Made by a program: the position numbers and the translations under genes
Part shown: in pieces, positions 24,081 through 34,313 of the stretch
Position numbering within the stretch: the stretch's first letter is position 1
Layout of the letters: every line of letters begins with the position of its first letter
Source: Mytilisepta virgata
Lineage: Eukaryota; Mollusca; Bivalvia; Mytilida; Mytilidae
Assembly (NCBI GenBank): GCA_028015205.1
Contig: CM051508.1
Coordinates: 11,550,001-11,614,000 of the forward strand
DNA: 64,000 nucleotides
Direction: 5' to 3'
Notes under the pieces: generated by a model
What the model was told of the DNA's origin: nothing
Database searches by the model: none
Seen by the model: the letters and a program-made list of their open reading frames with translations, nothing else

Positions 24081-24790
24081 TAGGTGAGCTAAACGGTAAT
24101 TTCCTATATGGTTTCCATTGAAACTTTCAGCAGCCGCATCCGTTGGATAAGCAGTTGAATGTCAACCAAAACTGGATCGTTCGTAGTAAAAAATATATCA
24201 CAAAATACCGAAATAAAATGATGCAGTGTATGGCCATTTCGTTGACTGACTACTCATCATCAGAGGTCCTTCCATACATATTCATACCAAGTTTGGTTAC
24301 AACCCATCAAGTAGTAACATTTGAATAAAGCTAAACGTATTTGGTGTTGCTGGGGGAGGGGACGGGGGGTTGGGGGTTGGCTTAAACTAGCAGCCATCTT
24401 GGATGACGGACTGGGTCTTCGGATCAAATCTGAAAGAAGACCAACTAAGGACCATTGCTGACAAGTTTTGTTCCAAGTGGCCAAGTGGCGGCAATAGCTC
24501 ACATGGCCATTTGGACCAGGTGAGCTAAAAAGTAATTTCCTAAATGGTTTCCATTGAAACGTACAGCAGCTGCAGCCATTGGATAAGCAGTTGAATGTCA
24601 ACCGAAATTGGATCGTTTGTAGTAAAAAATATATCACAAAATACCGAAATAAAATGATGCAGTGTATGGCCATTTCGTTGACTGACTACTCACCAGCAGA
24701 GGTCCTTCCATACATCATTCATACCAAGTTTTGTTACAACCCACCAACATTTGAATAAAGCCAAACGTATTGGGTGGTGGTGGGGGAAGG
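24081..24790. repeat. Direct duplication of a ~250-bp segment
   Basis: The text from GGTGAGCTAAACGGTAATTT (24083) to the G-rich tract near 24355 recurs from 24521 to 24790 at roughly 93 percent by eye, including CAGTTGAATGTCAACC and GATGCAGTGTATGGCC. Between them is part of a HINE-B core (GGATGACGGACTGGGTC, 24403). A long minus-strand open frame across the second copy is a by-product of the repeat. Confidence 0.75.
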
Positions 24791-25964
24791 GAAGGGTGGT
24801 TGGCTTAAACTTGATTAAATTACTTTCGATTTAAACAATAGTGGGCTTCTTAACTAAAATCAATACACAATATATTGCTTCAGCAATAAGCTCAGAATTA
24901 TAATAATTGTTCATGTGATATTCAGAAGTATTCATCATAATAATAAACAGTAATTAGTCCGATGACGGAGGGGACTTTTGATTTGCGCTCCATTCTTCTG
25001 TCTGTTCGTTTGTTTTACTACCTCAACCAAATGATTCGGTCTTCGGCATTTAGACTTATATGGATAAGCTACAGATCGGGCTTAAGCTTCGTTTTCATTT
25101 GAGTGATTTTTGTAGAATTAATTGAATTGTGAAATCGGTATTTTATAGATATTATCGATCTTTGCGCTTAAATTTCAAGGTAAACTGATTTGATTTTTTG
25201 GTATGTATACTCACATAAATTAGTTACAAATCAATTTAAAGACTTGTATCGATTAAACGGTTTTTGTGGATGTTAAAGCCTTTTCAATATTAATTTCAAG
25301 CACTCTTATAAATGCTTCGGACATACGACTTGTATATATGAGTTACAAAGCAAGTTTTAGTTTCGTTCAGAAGCTTTTTCTCTGAAATGTTTCCCATGGG
25401 GTACATGTAGATACGTATAATAGTACAACTAGTAGTAGATAATATACTGCCACAGCAATGCACTCGGAAATAGAATACCTAAACATTCTCAACTCCACAA
25501 GACCAAAATCCAAAGACAACAATGGGCAAGGTGATTTCGTAATAAAATAAGATAAAAAAAAACAAATAGTACAAAGATAAGACCAACGAGAAAAAAAGCA
25601 AAATAAAAGCACTTGTGAACTCTCTTAAAGACAGTTCTTTAAGAGCAACATCAGGTCGGTATGTCCTGTTCCATTTACGACACCCGTCACTTTGCAAATG
25701 CAGTGTCAAGTCAGATGTAGTTTCAATTACAGATAGACGTGAAATCTCATTTGTGAGATAGAAACTTCGTGTTTGTCAATCAAGTCAGTTAAACTTCAGC
25801 AGTCTGAACGCAACCTTGCCTCATATGTTTACTATAAAAACCCGCTGTATTTTGTCTATAATCATTGAACGGTGAATTAGCGCATGCTGCCGCTGTGTTA
25901 ATGTGTTAATGTTTAGGTCATTCTGTATTGTAACCTGAGCTTGTTTTCAATTATGTGCGAGTAT
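24791..25964. other. Intron/intergenic, no gene recognised
   Basis: AT-rich sequence. Minus-strand open frames at 25709-25367 are hydrophobic and poly-T driven, and I do not support them. Confidence 0.35.
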
Positions 25965-26156
25965 TCACGATGGGGTATATTGCCTGCGTGTATTTGTTTT
26001 CATGATATCTGAGTTGTGAATTGGATCTATATGTAATGACTTCGAATGGTATTCGTGTGTAAATTTATTGTCGAACCTACGACTTTTGTCGCGAAAGCCA
26101 GACATAGCGATTCTACATTCCGTCGCCATCGTCGGCACCGTCAGCTGCGTCAACAT
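25965..26156 (-). CDS. Unassigned short open frame, possible exon or repeat-borne ORF end
   Basis: A 63-codon minus-strand frame ends in a stop. Its last 40 residues are polar with balanced composition (KSRRFDNKFTHEYHSKSLH then NTRRQYTPS), unlike the low-complexity frames around it. I see no signal peptide, membrane segment or recognisable domain. It lies about 0.4 kb from the 5' edge of the DDE-type pseudogene on the opposite strand. It could be a host exon or a transposon fragment; a start in the genome is not evident. Confidence 0.25.
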   Translation of the reverse strand: MLTQLTVPTMATECRIAMSGFRDKSRRFDNKFTHEYHSKSLHIDPIHNSDIMKTNTRRQYTPS

Positions 26157-26584
26157 TTACATTCACCCTGTGGTTTAAGTTTTTAAACCATCCTGGATTT
26201 TTAGCAAACTTGGTCAGACGCTTGTTCATGATCAAAAGAAAGTATCCAGAGGAAAATTTTGTAATAATATTTTTTCCTATTTTTCCGTATTTTACATATA
26301 AATCGATTTAGTTTTTCCCCCAGTTAACATTAAATGCAGTCTGCAGTTAAAGTTTTATAAGGTCACACCAAATTGATTTTATTTCTCTGGATTTTTCCAC
26401 ACCGATTTCGGACAAAACGATTTTTTAATAAAAAAAAATTGCCGCACCTGGAAAATTTTCGACTGCACCCCGCACCAGATTCTGTATTTTATAACAAAAA
26501 ACTCTGGTTCCCTGTTCCGAACTGATAACGGTTCTATCAATTTTCATATTAGCGGGAAGTTCGATGAAGTATGTCAAAGGTGTT

Positions 26585-29141
26585 TGTCATTTCTGCCAGT
26601 TGCCAAGGGCAAACTATACTGGAAAAGACAGTAGTAGAATGTGAAAGTAACCCCACGTTCAAAGACTTATTTCATGTCAGTCTATGGTAGATGATGTGCG
26701 CAAAATAACTGCGCGAGTTCAGGCCTCGTAAGAAGTGATGACGATTTCGCGTGTTGGCATGAATTTGAAAGTGTTAATAGATCTCCAGGCAGCAAGTTCG
26801 TATGCTTTGAAATAAAAAAGGCAAAGACCAAAACAGCAATTCTTCTGAAGACAATCCCACAACAAGTAATCGAGTTGATCCAGAGAAAAATGCCCTTTCA
26901 ATCCTACTGAATATACAAAAGACACTAAACTTACCAGCAAAACCAAACATTGCAGAAACAAAACTGTCAAAAGACAAACTTACAGGCCCTGAAGGTTACA
27001 ACGTGACCTGATTGATTTTGCAGTCAATTAATTGTGGTTGGACTCCTGACACTCTTGATACGGGGAAATTTGTATTTCAAAGAAAAATGCCCTTTGGTAT
27101 GTTGATCACTGTCATGCTAAGCTAGAACAAAGTGGGTGTGATTTACCACCAGTTTTTCAATAGTTTTCAGGGGTATAATGAATATATCAGACTTCGTCAC
27201 AGAGCACCAACTGTCACATCAGAAAAGTTGCTCTGATATTGCAAAGGCAATCTCCTATCCCTCAATGTCTACAAAACAAAATAAAACATTGTACGATTAC
27301 ATTTGTAAGCTCCTTGGTTCTCTCACTAAATACAAGGATAAACTGGATAATGATAATTTTAGACATAAAAAAAATTTATCACACTGGAAATGAACCAGCT
27401 CGTTCGGTTGAAAACGACCCCAAAAACAAAATCTGAAGGTTTGTTACAATACTCTGAACACTGCACTTGAAAAAAATAAGGTCTAAACAATTTATAGACC
27501 TGGACTACTATGCACCACCTAATCGCATTTTGCGAAGAAATTATATATGTCAGCTTGAAGTGTCCTATCCAGCTATGCTATTTAGAATGGCTTATGATGA
27601 AGCAGTTGGAACACTGAATTTTCTTTGGCGTTGATTGCGATGAAAGATCCCCGCTACATTAAAAAAATAGTGGCTAAAATAACATCCACACTTGCAAAAT
27701 ACTCGAGTAGGGCCATGAGAAGAGACTATAAATAGTTCCAGTTCATTTGTGAAAATCCGAAAATCTGTGTTAAGGCATATGTATGCTGATTTAAAATGAT
27801 GTGAATTAACTACCGAAAATCATGTTGAAGCCGCGATAAATGACAGGGTAACTGAATTGTTGTTGGGAGGTGACTATCCTGAACTACTTTTATAATACCG
27901 TAAATTGAATGGTGAGAACATTGACTTAAAATTTAAAATATTTTTTGATGAGATGAGGAAGTATTTTGATAACAAAATATTGCCTGTCAATTAACCTACG
28001 CATGGTACAGAGCTTTACATGCCATTAGCAACATCACTAGAGGATCTCCGGTCAAAAATAATTAGTAGAGTCCCAGAAGGAACTGCAGTTCCTAGTTTGG
28101 AAACAATTAGATTAAAATTTATCCCTTCAAACCCTTTTCAAACAACTGCTCAGAAGTATACAGGAAGATTTAATGTGAAATTGCGGGTACAGACTCGAGA
28201 AGCCAGAGTCAATCATCCAGATGCACGTTTTGTTGCAACCATGTTCAATTACTTGGAACAATTTTGTGTGCGGTTTCGACATTATACAAAATTTATTTGT
28301 ATGGATGATAAAGTAACTATTCCTATTGGTGAAACAAAGTGCCAAATTTCTACAGGAGTGCGCGGACATAACAAAGTACTTGCTCCAGCTGAGGGTCCAA
28401 GATTGGTAGCTTTAGCTCATGACTTTCATATTGCTAAGTTTGTTCCACCAGTAGCATTAGTAACATCAATTCCACAACATCCAATTGAAGCTTTTTTCAA
28501 GGACAGATATATGTTACAACAAAGAATAAAGTATTCCAGCGATTAAGTGCTTATAGACATTCCACAGAACTGATAAAAATTTTGCGGGACCATAACTCCG
28601 ACAATAATATTGATCTAGATACGCCAATTTTATGCATTATGACTGGTGGTGGACTGATCACCGACTTACATTTGAAACTGTGAAGCTGGCTGTAGTGCAA
28701 CTTTTTATACAGCTTGATCTAAATCTCCTGATTGCCATTCGCACAGCACCAAATCATAGTTGGATGAATCCTGCAGAACGGTGTGTATCAGTTCTCAATT
28801 TAGCATTACAGCATTTAGCACTTGAACGCACACAAATGGAGGACAAATTTGAAAAGGCAGTGAAATGTTCATTGAATGCTATCAGAAATCTTTCTGCTTA
28901 CAAGGGGGGATTTGAAGACCCTTTTATGAGTAGTCTAAATTCTCTAATTGACAAAGTAATTGCGAGGTTTAAGCACGTGAAATTGAAAGGAAATAACATA
29001 ATTGCATACAAAGGTGTCAGTGTAGGAGAGATAAGAGACAGTTTAAAGGTTGTATATGATGCACTTGGATGTACAGCAGAGCAGATTAACATTCCTTCCA
29101 ACAATGGTGACATAAGGAAAGTTATGCATGTACATGTATGA
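26585..29141 (+). pseudogene. DDE-type multi-copy protein, N-terminal and catalytic part, decayed
   Basis: The plus strand carries a shattered coding region. VCHFCQLP at 26587 looks like an N-terminal zinc-binding motif. Coherent segments follow in changing frames: 27178-27393, 27468-27632 (YAPPNRILRR, AYDEAVGTL), 27640-27735 (MKDPRYIKKIVAKI), then 28019-28546 and 28632-29141. The core holds CMDDKVTIPIGE (first acid), a damaged GG-DHR-like second motif near 28640 and MNPAERCVSVLNLALQ (third acid, E). These three fit a DDE nuclease fold. A one-base loss near 28645 and several stops make it non-functional. The family is known to me only as uncharacterised multi-copy proteins of marine invertebrates. 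Whether it is a transposase or a host family is unresolved. Confidence 0.65.
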
Positions 29142-29439
29142 AACTTATTGCAAATTTTGAAAAAAGGAGAAGTCTAGTAAAATTTTACTATGAAAATTTT
29201 TAAATGATTGGTATGACATGTATGACATGTATATAGAATGTACATGTACAAGCCAATAATGTTCACGAATTGATAAAGGTTCATGAAAGACTTCACATTA
29301 CAGTTTCCAGTTGATGAAATATGGTTAATGCCATTATTGCAGGGTAAATCCCATAAGATTAGAGGATAATGTGTGTGGTAAACTTACTTTTTTGCCAGAT
29401 CAAGTTCCTGATGGTCAACACAAAATCATTTGATGAGGT

Positions 29440-31074
29440 ACACTTGGTTGAACGTGTAATGCACCAAACCACACTCACACGATTCACACGTTACATGCAC
29501 ACGATTCGCACGTTACACGCGCACGATTCGCACGATACACGCACAAGATAAATAAATAAGTGCGAAAAAAAGAAGCCAGTGTAATACGATCGACATTCAA
29601 CTTTTTTTATAAATAAAAAATATCTATTTGCATGTGCTATTTTATTAATGTGAAATTTATTAAACTTTAATGACGGATCTGTGATTTATATTTTAAATTC
29701 ATTAAAACCCAATAAACCGACTCATGTTATTTTTACATAATTAACTATAGCGTATTAACAAAAACAGATCTGATAATAATAAAGTTGTCATTAAAATAAA
29801 TATTTTATGGTGTCTTTAAAGCAAAGGATATCAAGTCTTGGGGCTTATTTCCCGAATAATTACTGGTCTAAAAAAATCTAATTAAACAAGGGATTAAGAG
29901 ATAATCCGAAGGGGGAAATCTGAGGTGAGCTTTTTTATTTTAAAAAGGAATAATTAAGAAATATGACAAAGTTAAATATATTTTTGATGACGTGAAGCAT
30001 ATTTATTTATTTTAAAATTGAAATTAAAAAAATCATTTCAATGTTTTTGGTTTTATTGTACTTTGAATAGAATAATAAAATGCAATATTTATATAAACCT
30101 ATGAATATATATACCTTTAATATTTTAAAATACCTTTTTAGAAATAAAAATTAACTTACATGTTTAATGAATCCACATACATTGTAGTTCACAAGATGAT
30201 GATCATATAAAAGTCCAGTTCATATCAGGGAATACACCGTATTAGTTACATAATAACCAAACAATTGCTAATATAAAAAATGTACTATTAAAACATGACA
30301 TGTGTCCAAAAAAAAATAAAATCTTCGCAAGTTTTCAAGAATAACTATAGAAAATTGTTACAAACATGTTAAAGTTCAAATCTATCTTGGACTTGCAAAT
30401 ATTGTATGCACGTTATACGATCATTTTATTTAGGAAATAATCCACTTATAATAAGATATTTTTTCAAACCAAATTAATTTCATGAATTACATTTATAATA
30501 GATAAAATCATTTTCAAATAGTTGACATTGATGAAAGATCGTTCCAGCAATCTTTTAATTCGAGTTCGAAATATGCTCTGATTTGAATTCACACGTTTTA
30601 ATATTTGTCTCCACCAAAGAAATGTCATACACGTTACACGATTCAAATCGCACAGTTATATAACCATGCGCAAACCACACGCACACGATTCGCACGTTTT
30701 ACACACACGATTCACACGTTACACACACACGACCCGCACGTTACACAGTCACCTTTCGCACGTTACAGGATATTTTTGGGGATTTACACGCTCAATCAAG
30801 TGTAATTAACTGAAATTCATTTACACTTTATAATATAAATAAAACACTGAAAAAGAGCGATCAGGCAAATCTGATTTGAATTCACACGTTTTAATATTTG
30901 TCTGAACCAATGAAATCTCATACACGTTACACGATTCAAAACGCACGTTTATAACCAAAAGCAAACCACACGCACACGATTCGCACGTTGTACGCACACG
31001 ATTCATACGTTACACACACACACGATTCGCAGGTTAGACCATATTTTTGGTGATTTACACGCCCAATCAAGTGT
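29440..31074. mobile_element. TIR element copy 1 with sub-terminal CACGATTCGCACGTTACACG arrays
   Basis: The left terminus ACACTTGGTTGAACGTGTAA (29440-29459) is inverted as TTACACGCTCAATCAAGTGT at 30784-30803 and, with one more change, at 31055-31074. Just inside each end are short arrays of the unit CACGATTCGCACGTTACACG in the same orientation (29475-29550, 30625-30765 and 30920-31040). The middle is AT-rich and non-coding. The right end is duplicated in tandem (30581-30870 and 30873-31142). It lies in the gap between the catalytic part and the zinc-finger exons of the DDE-type pseudogene. A sibling is at 39914-41120. Confidence 0.7.
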
Positions 31075-31433
31075 AATTAACTGAAATTCATTTACACTTT
31101 ATGATATAAATAAAACACTGAAAAAGAGCGATCAGGCAAATCTTCGATTTGAAGGATATCTAACCTCATACGTCAAAAGACAGGAACATGTATAACACAA
31201 CAAAAAACAAACCCTGAAAAACAATTTATTATATGTAATATCCAAATCATACATCACCAAAATCTGTAGATTATGTATTTTATGTGAACATGTTATCAGT
31301 TATCAACTTCTTCTAAAATGTACTCCAAGACTGATTGATTTTTTTATGTTGTATTGTTTGTAAGTTTTGCTTTTTTGACCATACTGGGTGTAAGATTATT
31401 TTATTGATTGATATATATGTTGTACTATTTCAG

Positions 31434-31614
31434 TTATTTGGTAGTAAGACAACAGATAAATACAGACCTTCAGCTGCTGTTCTTAGTGAACCAGCGGAAT
31501 CCCAAAAAGCTAACCGAGATGTGTTCAAAGCTGTTAAAGCTAGATATTATCACATGTGATGAATGCAGGAAACCTAGATGTGTATTCAGTTACAACAAAC
31601 AAACACAGGAACAG
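31434..31614 (+). pseudogene. DDE-type gene, downstream exon with CxxC...C motif
   Basis: The interval is bordered by acceptor GTACTATTTCAG and donor AG-GTTAAA. It reads DKYRPSAAVLSEPAESQKAN in one frame and CDECRKPRCVFSYNK in the next, so a one-base frameshift lies near 31545. The CDECRKPRC motif is a probable zinc site and follows the catalytic region in the same family. Intron borders imply that the ancestral gene was spliced and is not a processed copy. Confidence 0.6.
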
Positions 31615-31751
31615 GTTAAAATTATAATTGTATTTGCATTTAATAATTTTGAATTGTTGTTTTTTCTGGGTTGCTACATCTCAGGTTTCATTTACATACT
31701 TGGGAAAGTCAACTGGATTATTCATTTTCATGGAAACAATAATTATGCAAG

Positions 31752-32311
31752 GTTCTTCCTTGGCTCGGAGCAAAATATCATCCTGTACTAAAAAAATATA
31801 ACAGTTGTAATATAATACATGTACAAGACCCAAGGTTTATCATATCAGTTCATACATAATTATAAACTGTTATATGATACTGTTATGACCACTCCTTCTG
31901 CTTTTTGGTTGTATAATCTTTATGTAACGAATTCTTTGATACTAATTTTGAGGCTTAAGATGTACACAATTCGTCCATTTACAACTCATCAGTTGTGCTC
32001 AATGCCTAAAATGTTGAAAATCAAAACATTAATCTGAAAAGTTGGGCAGAAAATGCCGAAATGACCAAAAAGGATAACCAAAGACCATCAAAAGACAGAG
32101 ATATGTACTAGGGAAATTCTCCTTAGTTTTCACAGATTTTATAAACAAGTTAAAAAAACAGGAGAAGGAGTGGTCATTACTGTATCACATAACGGTTTAT
32201 AATTATGTTTGAACTGATATGATAAACCTTGGGTCTTGTACATGTATTATAATACAACTGTTATATTTTTTTGAGTACAGGATGGTATTTTGCTCCGAAC
32301 CAAGGAAGAAC
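31752..32311. repeat. Large inverted repeat, ~148-bp arms, ~262-base spacer
   Basis: The left arm (31752-31899) is the inverted copy, about 93 percent by eye, of 32162-32311. The right arm contains the intron end, the acceptor (TTGAGTACAG) and the first 31 bases of the next DDE-gene exon; the left arm is their reverse complement placed upstream in the same intron. A transcript would fold into a long hairpin that buries the acceptor. Confidence 0.8.
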
Positions 32312-32565
32312 ATCTGTATACCTGTGGTTAGACCTTTTCAGAGGAAAGCACCCTGCTTGTTAGAGAAAGTCTAATTTGTGCAACAGACATTCAGATAGTA
32401 TATTACAGTGCCGATTTGTACCAAAATGTTGTGTGTACTGTGGTACTTTAATAGATCAGGACAATGCCTATATTGACCATCTCTAAGAACAGTTTTCTGT
32501 AGTTCATCCACAGTGCAGTGTATGTCGTGCAAAGGGACTGAAAGCTAAAACATGGGGGGGGGGGG
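32281..32565 (+). pseudogene. DDE-type gene, C-terminal zinc-binding exon
   Basis: After acceptor GAGTACAG the plus strand gives HLYTCG, then LICATDIQIVYYSADLYQN, then in a shifted frame CCVYCGTLIDQDNAYIDHL, a TAA, and HPQCSVCRAKGLKAKTW. The pairs CVYCG and CSVC fit a zinc ribbon at the end of the protein. One in-frame stop and at least one frameshift disable it. Coding ends at a run of 27 G. Confidence 0.6.
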
Positions 32566-32580
32566 GGGGGGGGGGGGGGG
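32554..32580. repeat. Poly(G) run of 27
   Basis: Twenty-seven consecutive G follow CAT. Length in such runs is often unreliable in assemblies. Confidence 0.9.
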
Positions 32581-32879
32581 TCAATAAAAAGAGCCTAATG
32601 ATGTGAATTGAATTCAGTGTTAAAAGTGTTTTTGATATTTTAGAAAATTTTTATCAAAACTAAATATTCAGAATCTTGTCTTACTAACTCTTCGGTTTTT
32701 GTTCCACAAATGGAAGTAAGTTCATTCTGACATTTTTATTTGAAATGACTTTGGCTCAACAGTCCATGTAACCATTGAACCAATCATTAAAATTTTGAAG
32801 GAAAGTATATTTCACATTTTAATTAAATATTTTACTTGAGGGCCAAATCGCCAAATAATAATGTCACATCTATCTGGGT

Positions 32880-33113
32880 GCCTCGGAGGCCGAGTGGTCT
32901 AGATAGTTCGTCATGACTATTAGTTGCGGGTTCGAATCTCACCTGTGGCAGGTTGTGTTCGACTCTGATCTTAATTGACAAATATTGCTAGTTTTCCTAC
33001 CGAAGGTCGGTGGTTCTCTCCAGGTATATGGCTCCCTTAACCAATAAAACCTGGCCACCTGGAAATAGCCAAATGTGCTGAAACAGCATAAAACCCAACT
33101 AAACAAACACACA
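32880..33113 (+). mobile_element. tRNA-derived SINE, same family as 10961-11303
   Basis: It starts GCCTCGGAGGCCGAGTGGTC (A-box region) with B box GGTTCGAATC at 32930. The tRNA-like head resembles Leu/Ser tRNAs, and the body ACCGAAGGTCGGTGGTTCTC matches the first SINE inverted. The tail GCTGAAACAGCATAAAACCC ends in a CAAACA-rich stretch. The second tRNA-like box present at 10961 is absent here. Confidence 0.72.
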
Positions 33114-33396
33114 AACACATATATCTAATCATCATAATATGTTTTAAATGCTCCTTTATTTTCTCGGGTATTCGAAGATTTTGTATAATAGCCAGAGGTT
33201 CCAAACAACCGAACATGTATTTCTGCTTGAGAGAAACATTAAGCAAGGTGAGGCATTTTAATCTCACAAGAGTTTCAATGTGTATGGAAAAACAAAAATT
33301 CAGATGTCATAAAAATGTTACTCTGAGCTCACCTTATAGTCTGTAACAAGTAAAAATCTGCACATTTGTCAAAACATGAGTACAATGACAACTAAT

Positions 33397-33588
33397 TCAA
33401 AAGATAAAAAATAAACAAACCGGAAAAATGTTATGTAGCATTTCTGAATTCATTAAAGTAGGAAAAGACTTCCAACTGCGTTCATGAAAGCCAATATGCA
33501 AATCAAATGCAGGACAGCAACGAATCAAGTATGAAATGTAAACTCCATCAGCTTGAGACGTTGGTATGTCATTATGTTTTGATTTCAA
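33397..33588 (-). pseudogene. Retroelement ORF fragment (post-RT segment)
   Basis: The minus strand reads HNDIPTSQADGVYISYLIRC then CPAFDLHIGFHERSW. The pattern NIPxSxAxGVYISxLIRxxRAC is, from recall, a conserved segment downstream of the reverse transcriptase in an abundant invertebrate retroelement class. Only about 60 codons are present and there is no RT palm nearby, so this is a small relic. Confidence 0.4.
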
Positions 33589-33676
33589 TCACCCTTTGTC
33601 GTCTTTATATAAGTTATAAATCTAAGTAAAGTTGGGTATGAAAAGAGATGGATCTTAAACTTCAATAAGATAGAGA

Positions 33677-33890
33677 CTAGAAATTGTGTCTGTAAGACAC
33701 GGATGCGGGGATGCCCCGCCTAAAATGAATACAAGAGGACTGTAGTGGTGAAATATCATTGATATATTACTATAGGTTCCTGAGAAATGGAGCTAAACGC
33801 TAAAACTTAACCGAATCGGGAAGTACTTACGTACGGACGTACGCACAGGGTAAATCTTGTGTAAGGGTAAAACATTGGTGGCGGGGCATA
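33677..33890 (-). mobile_element. HINE-F, 214 bp, without core array
   Basis: In minus orientation it starts TATGCCCCGCCACC, has sub-terminal GGCGGGGCATCC in inverse, then the hairpin GTGTCTTACAGACAC, and ends AATTTCTAG followed by T. A microsatellite remnant GTACGGACGTACG lies at 33829-33842. It is another terminal-family variant with the same plan as HINE-A, B and C. Confidence 0.7.
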
Positions 33891-34127
33891 CAAATGTACA
33901 TAATCCTTAACTTAAGGTTGATGGCCGGAACATAAATTAAAGAAATGGTCTATAACTTCTCTTTCTTTCGTAGAAGCTTTTTTTTTTATAAATTAAGCTT
34001 ATATATAACACAGATCAACTAAAATACTTGTACAGTGCATATATAAAAAAACTAACAAACAGACTATGTGTTATAAAAGCTACAGATAACCGAATAATGT
34101 TATCAACATCTTTTTAAAAATACTTAC

Positions 34128-34313
34128 CTATTACTTCAATTGAGCCGATTTTAAGCTTTTGAAGCGTTCCTGGTTCGTAATTAAAATATTTGAAAATTGT
34201 CCTGTTGATCATAATATCCTTCGTTGGAACTTCAGTATGATATATAAGTTTGCCCCTATCGGTGGTTGAATTTGAGGCGAACATAAAATGGTTTCCTGTA
34301 TACTTTGACAGAT
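34128..34313 (-). CDS. Fucolectin-like (galactose-binding) domain, C-terminal exon
   Basis: A 186-bp minus-strand exon (62 codons, phase 1-1) has acceptor TTCTGCACAG and donor GTAAGT. The peptide includes LSKYTGNHFMFASNSTT, GKLIYHTEVP, INRTIFKYFNYEP and LKIGSIEVIG. The order (F-x-F/V-x-x-S-N-S, then G-x-L-x-Y-H, ending I/V-E-V-x-G) matches the second half of F-type lectin/galactose-binding domains, which usually end E-V-x-V-x-G before a cysteine. It would act in extracellular carbohydrate recognition. The usual disulphide CxY...C of the family is missing here. Exon 17127-16984 follows in frame. Confidence 0.68.

Noticed and set aside
24260..24673. 137-codon minus-strand open frame
   Set aside because: It spans a direct duplication and part of a HINE core; no family motif.
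26719..26977. Two minus-strand hydrophobic open frames
   Set aside because: They are antisense shadows of the plus-strand DDE-type pseudogene.
29460..31050. CACGATTCGCACGTTACACG repeats as a possible CRISPR array or telomeric repeat
   Set aside because: Units are degenerate and contiguous, lack regular unique spacers, and sit inside a terminal-inverted-repeat element of an animal genome.
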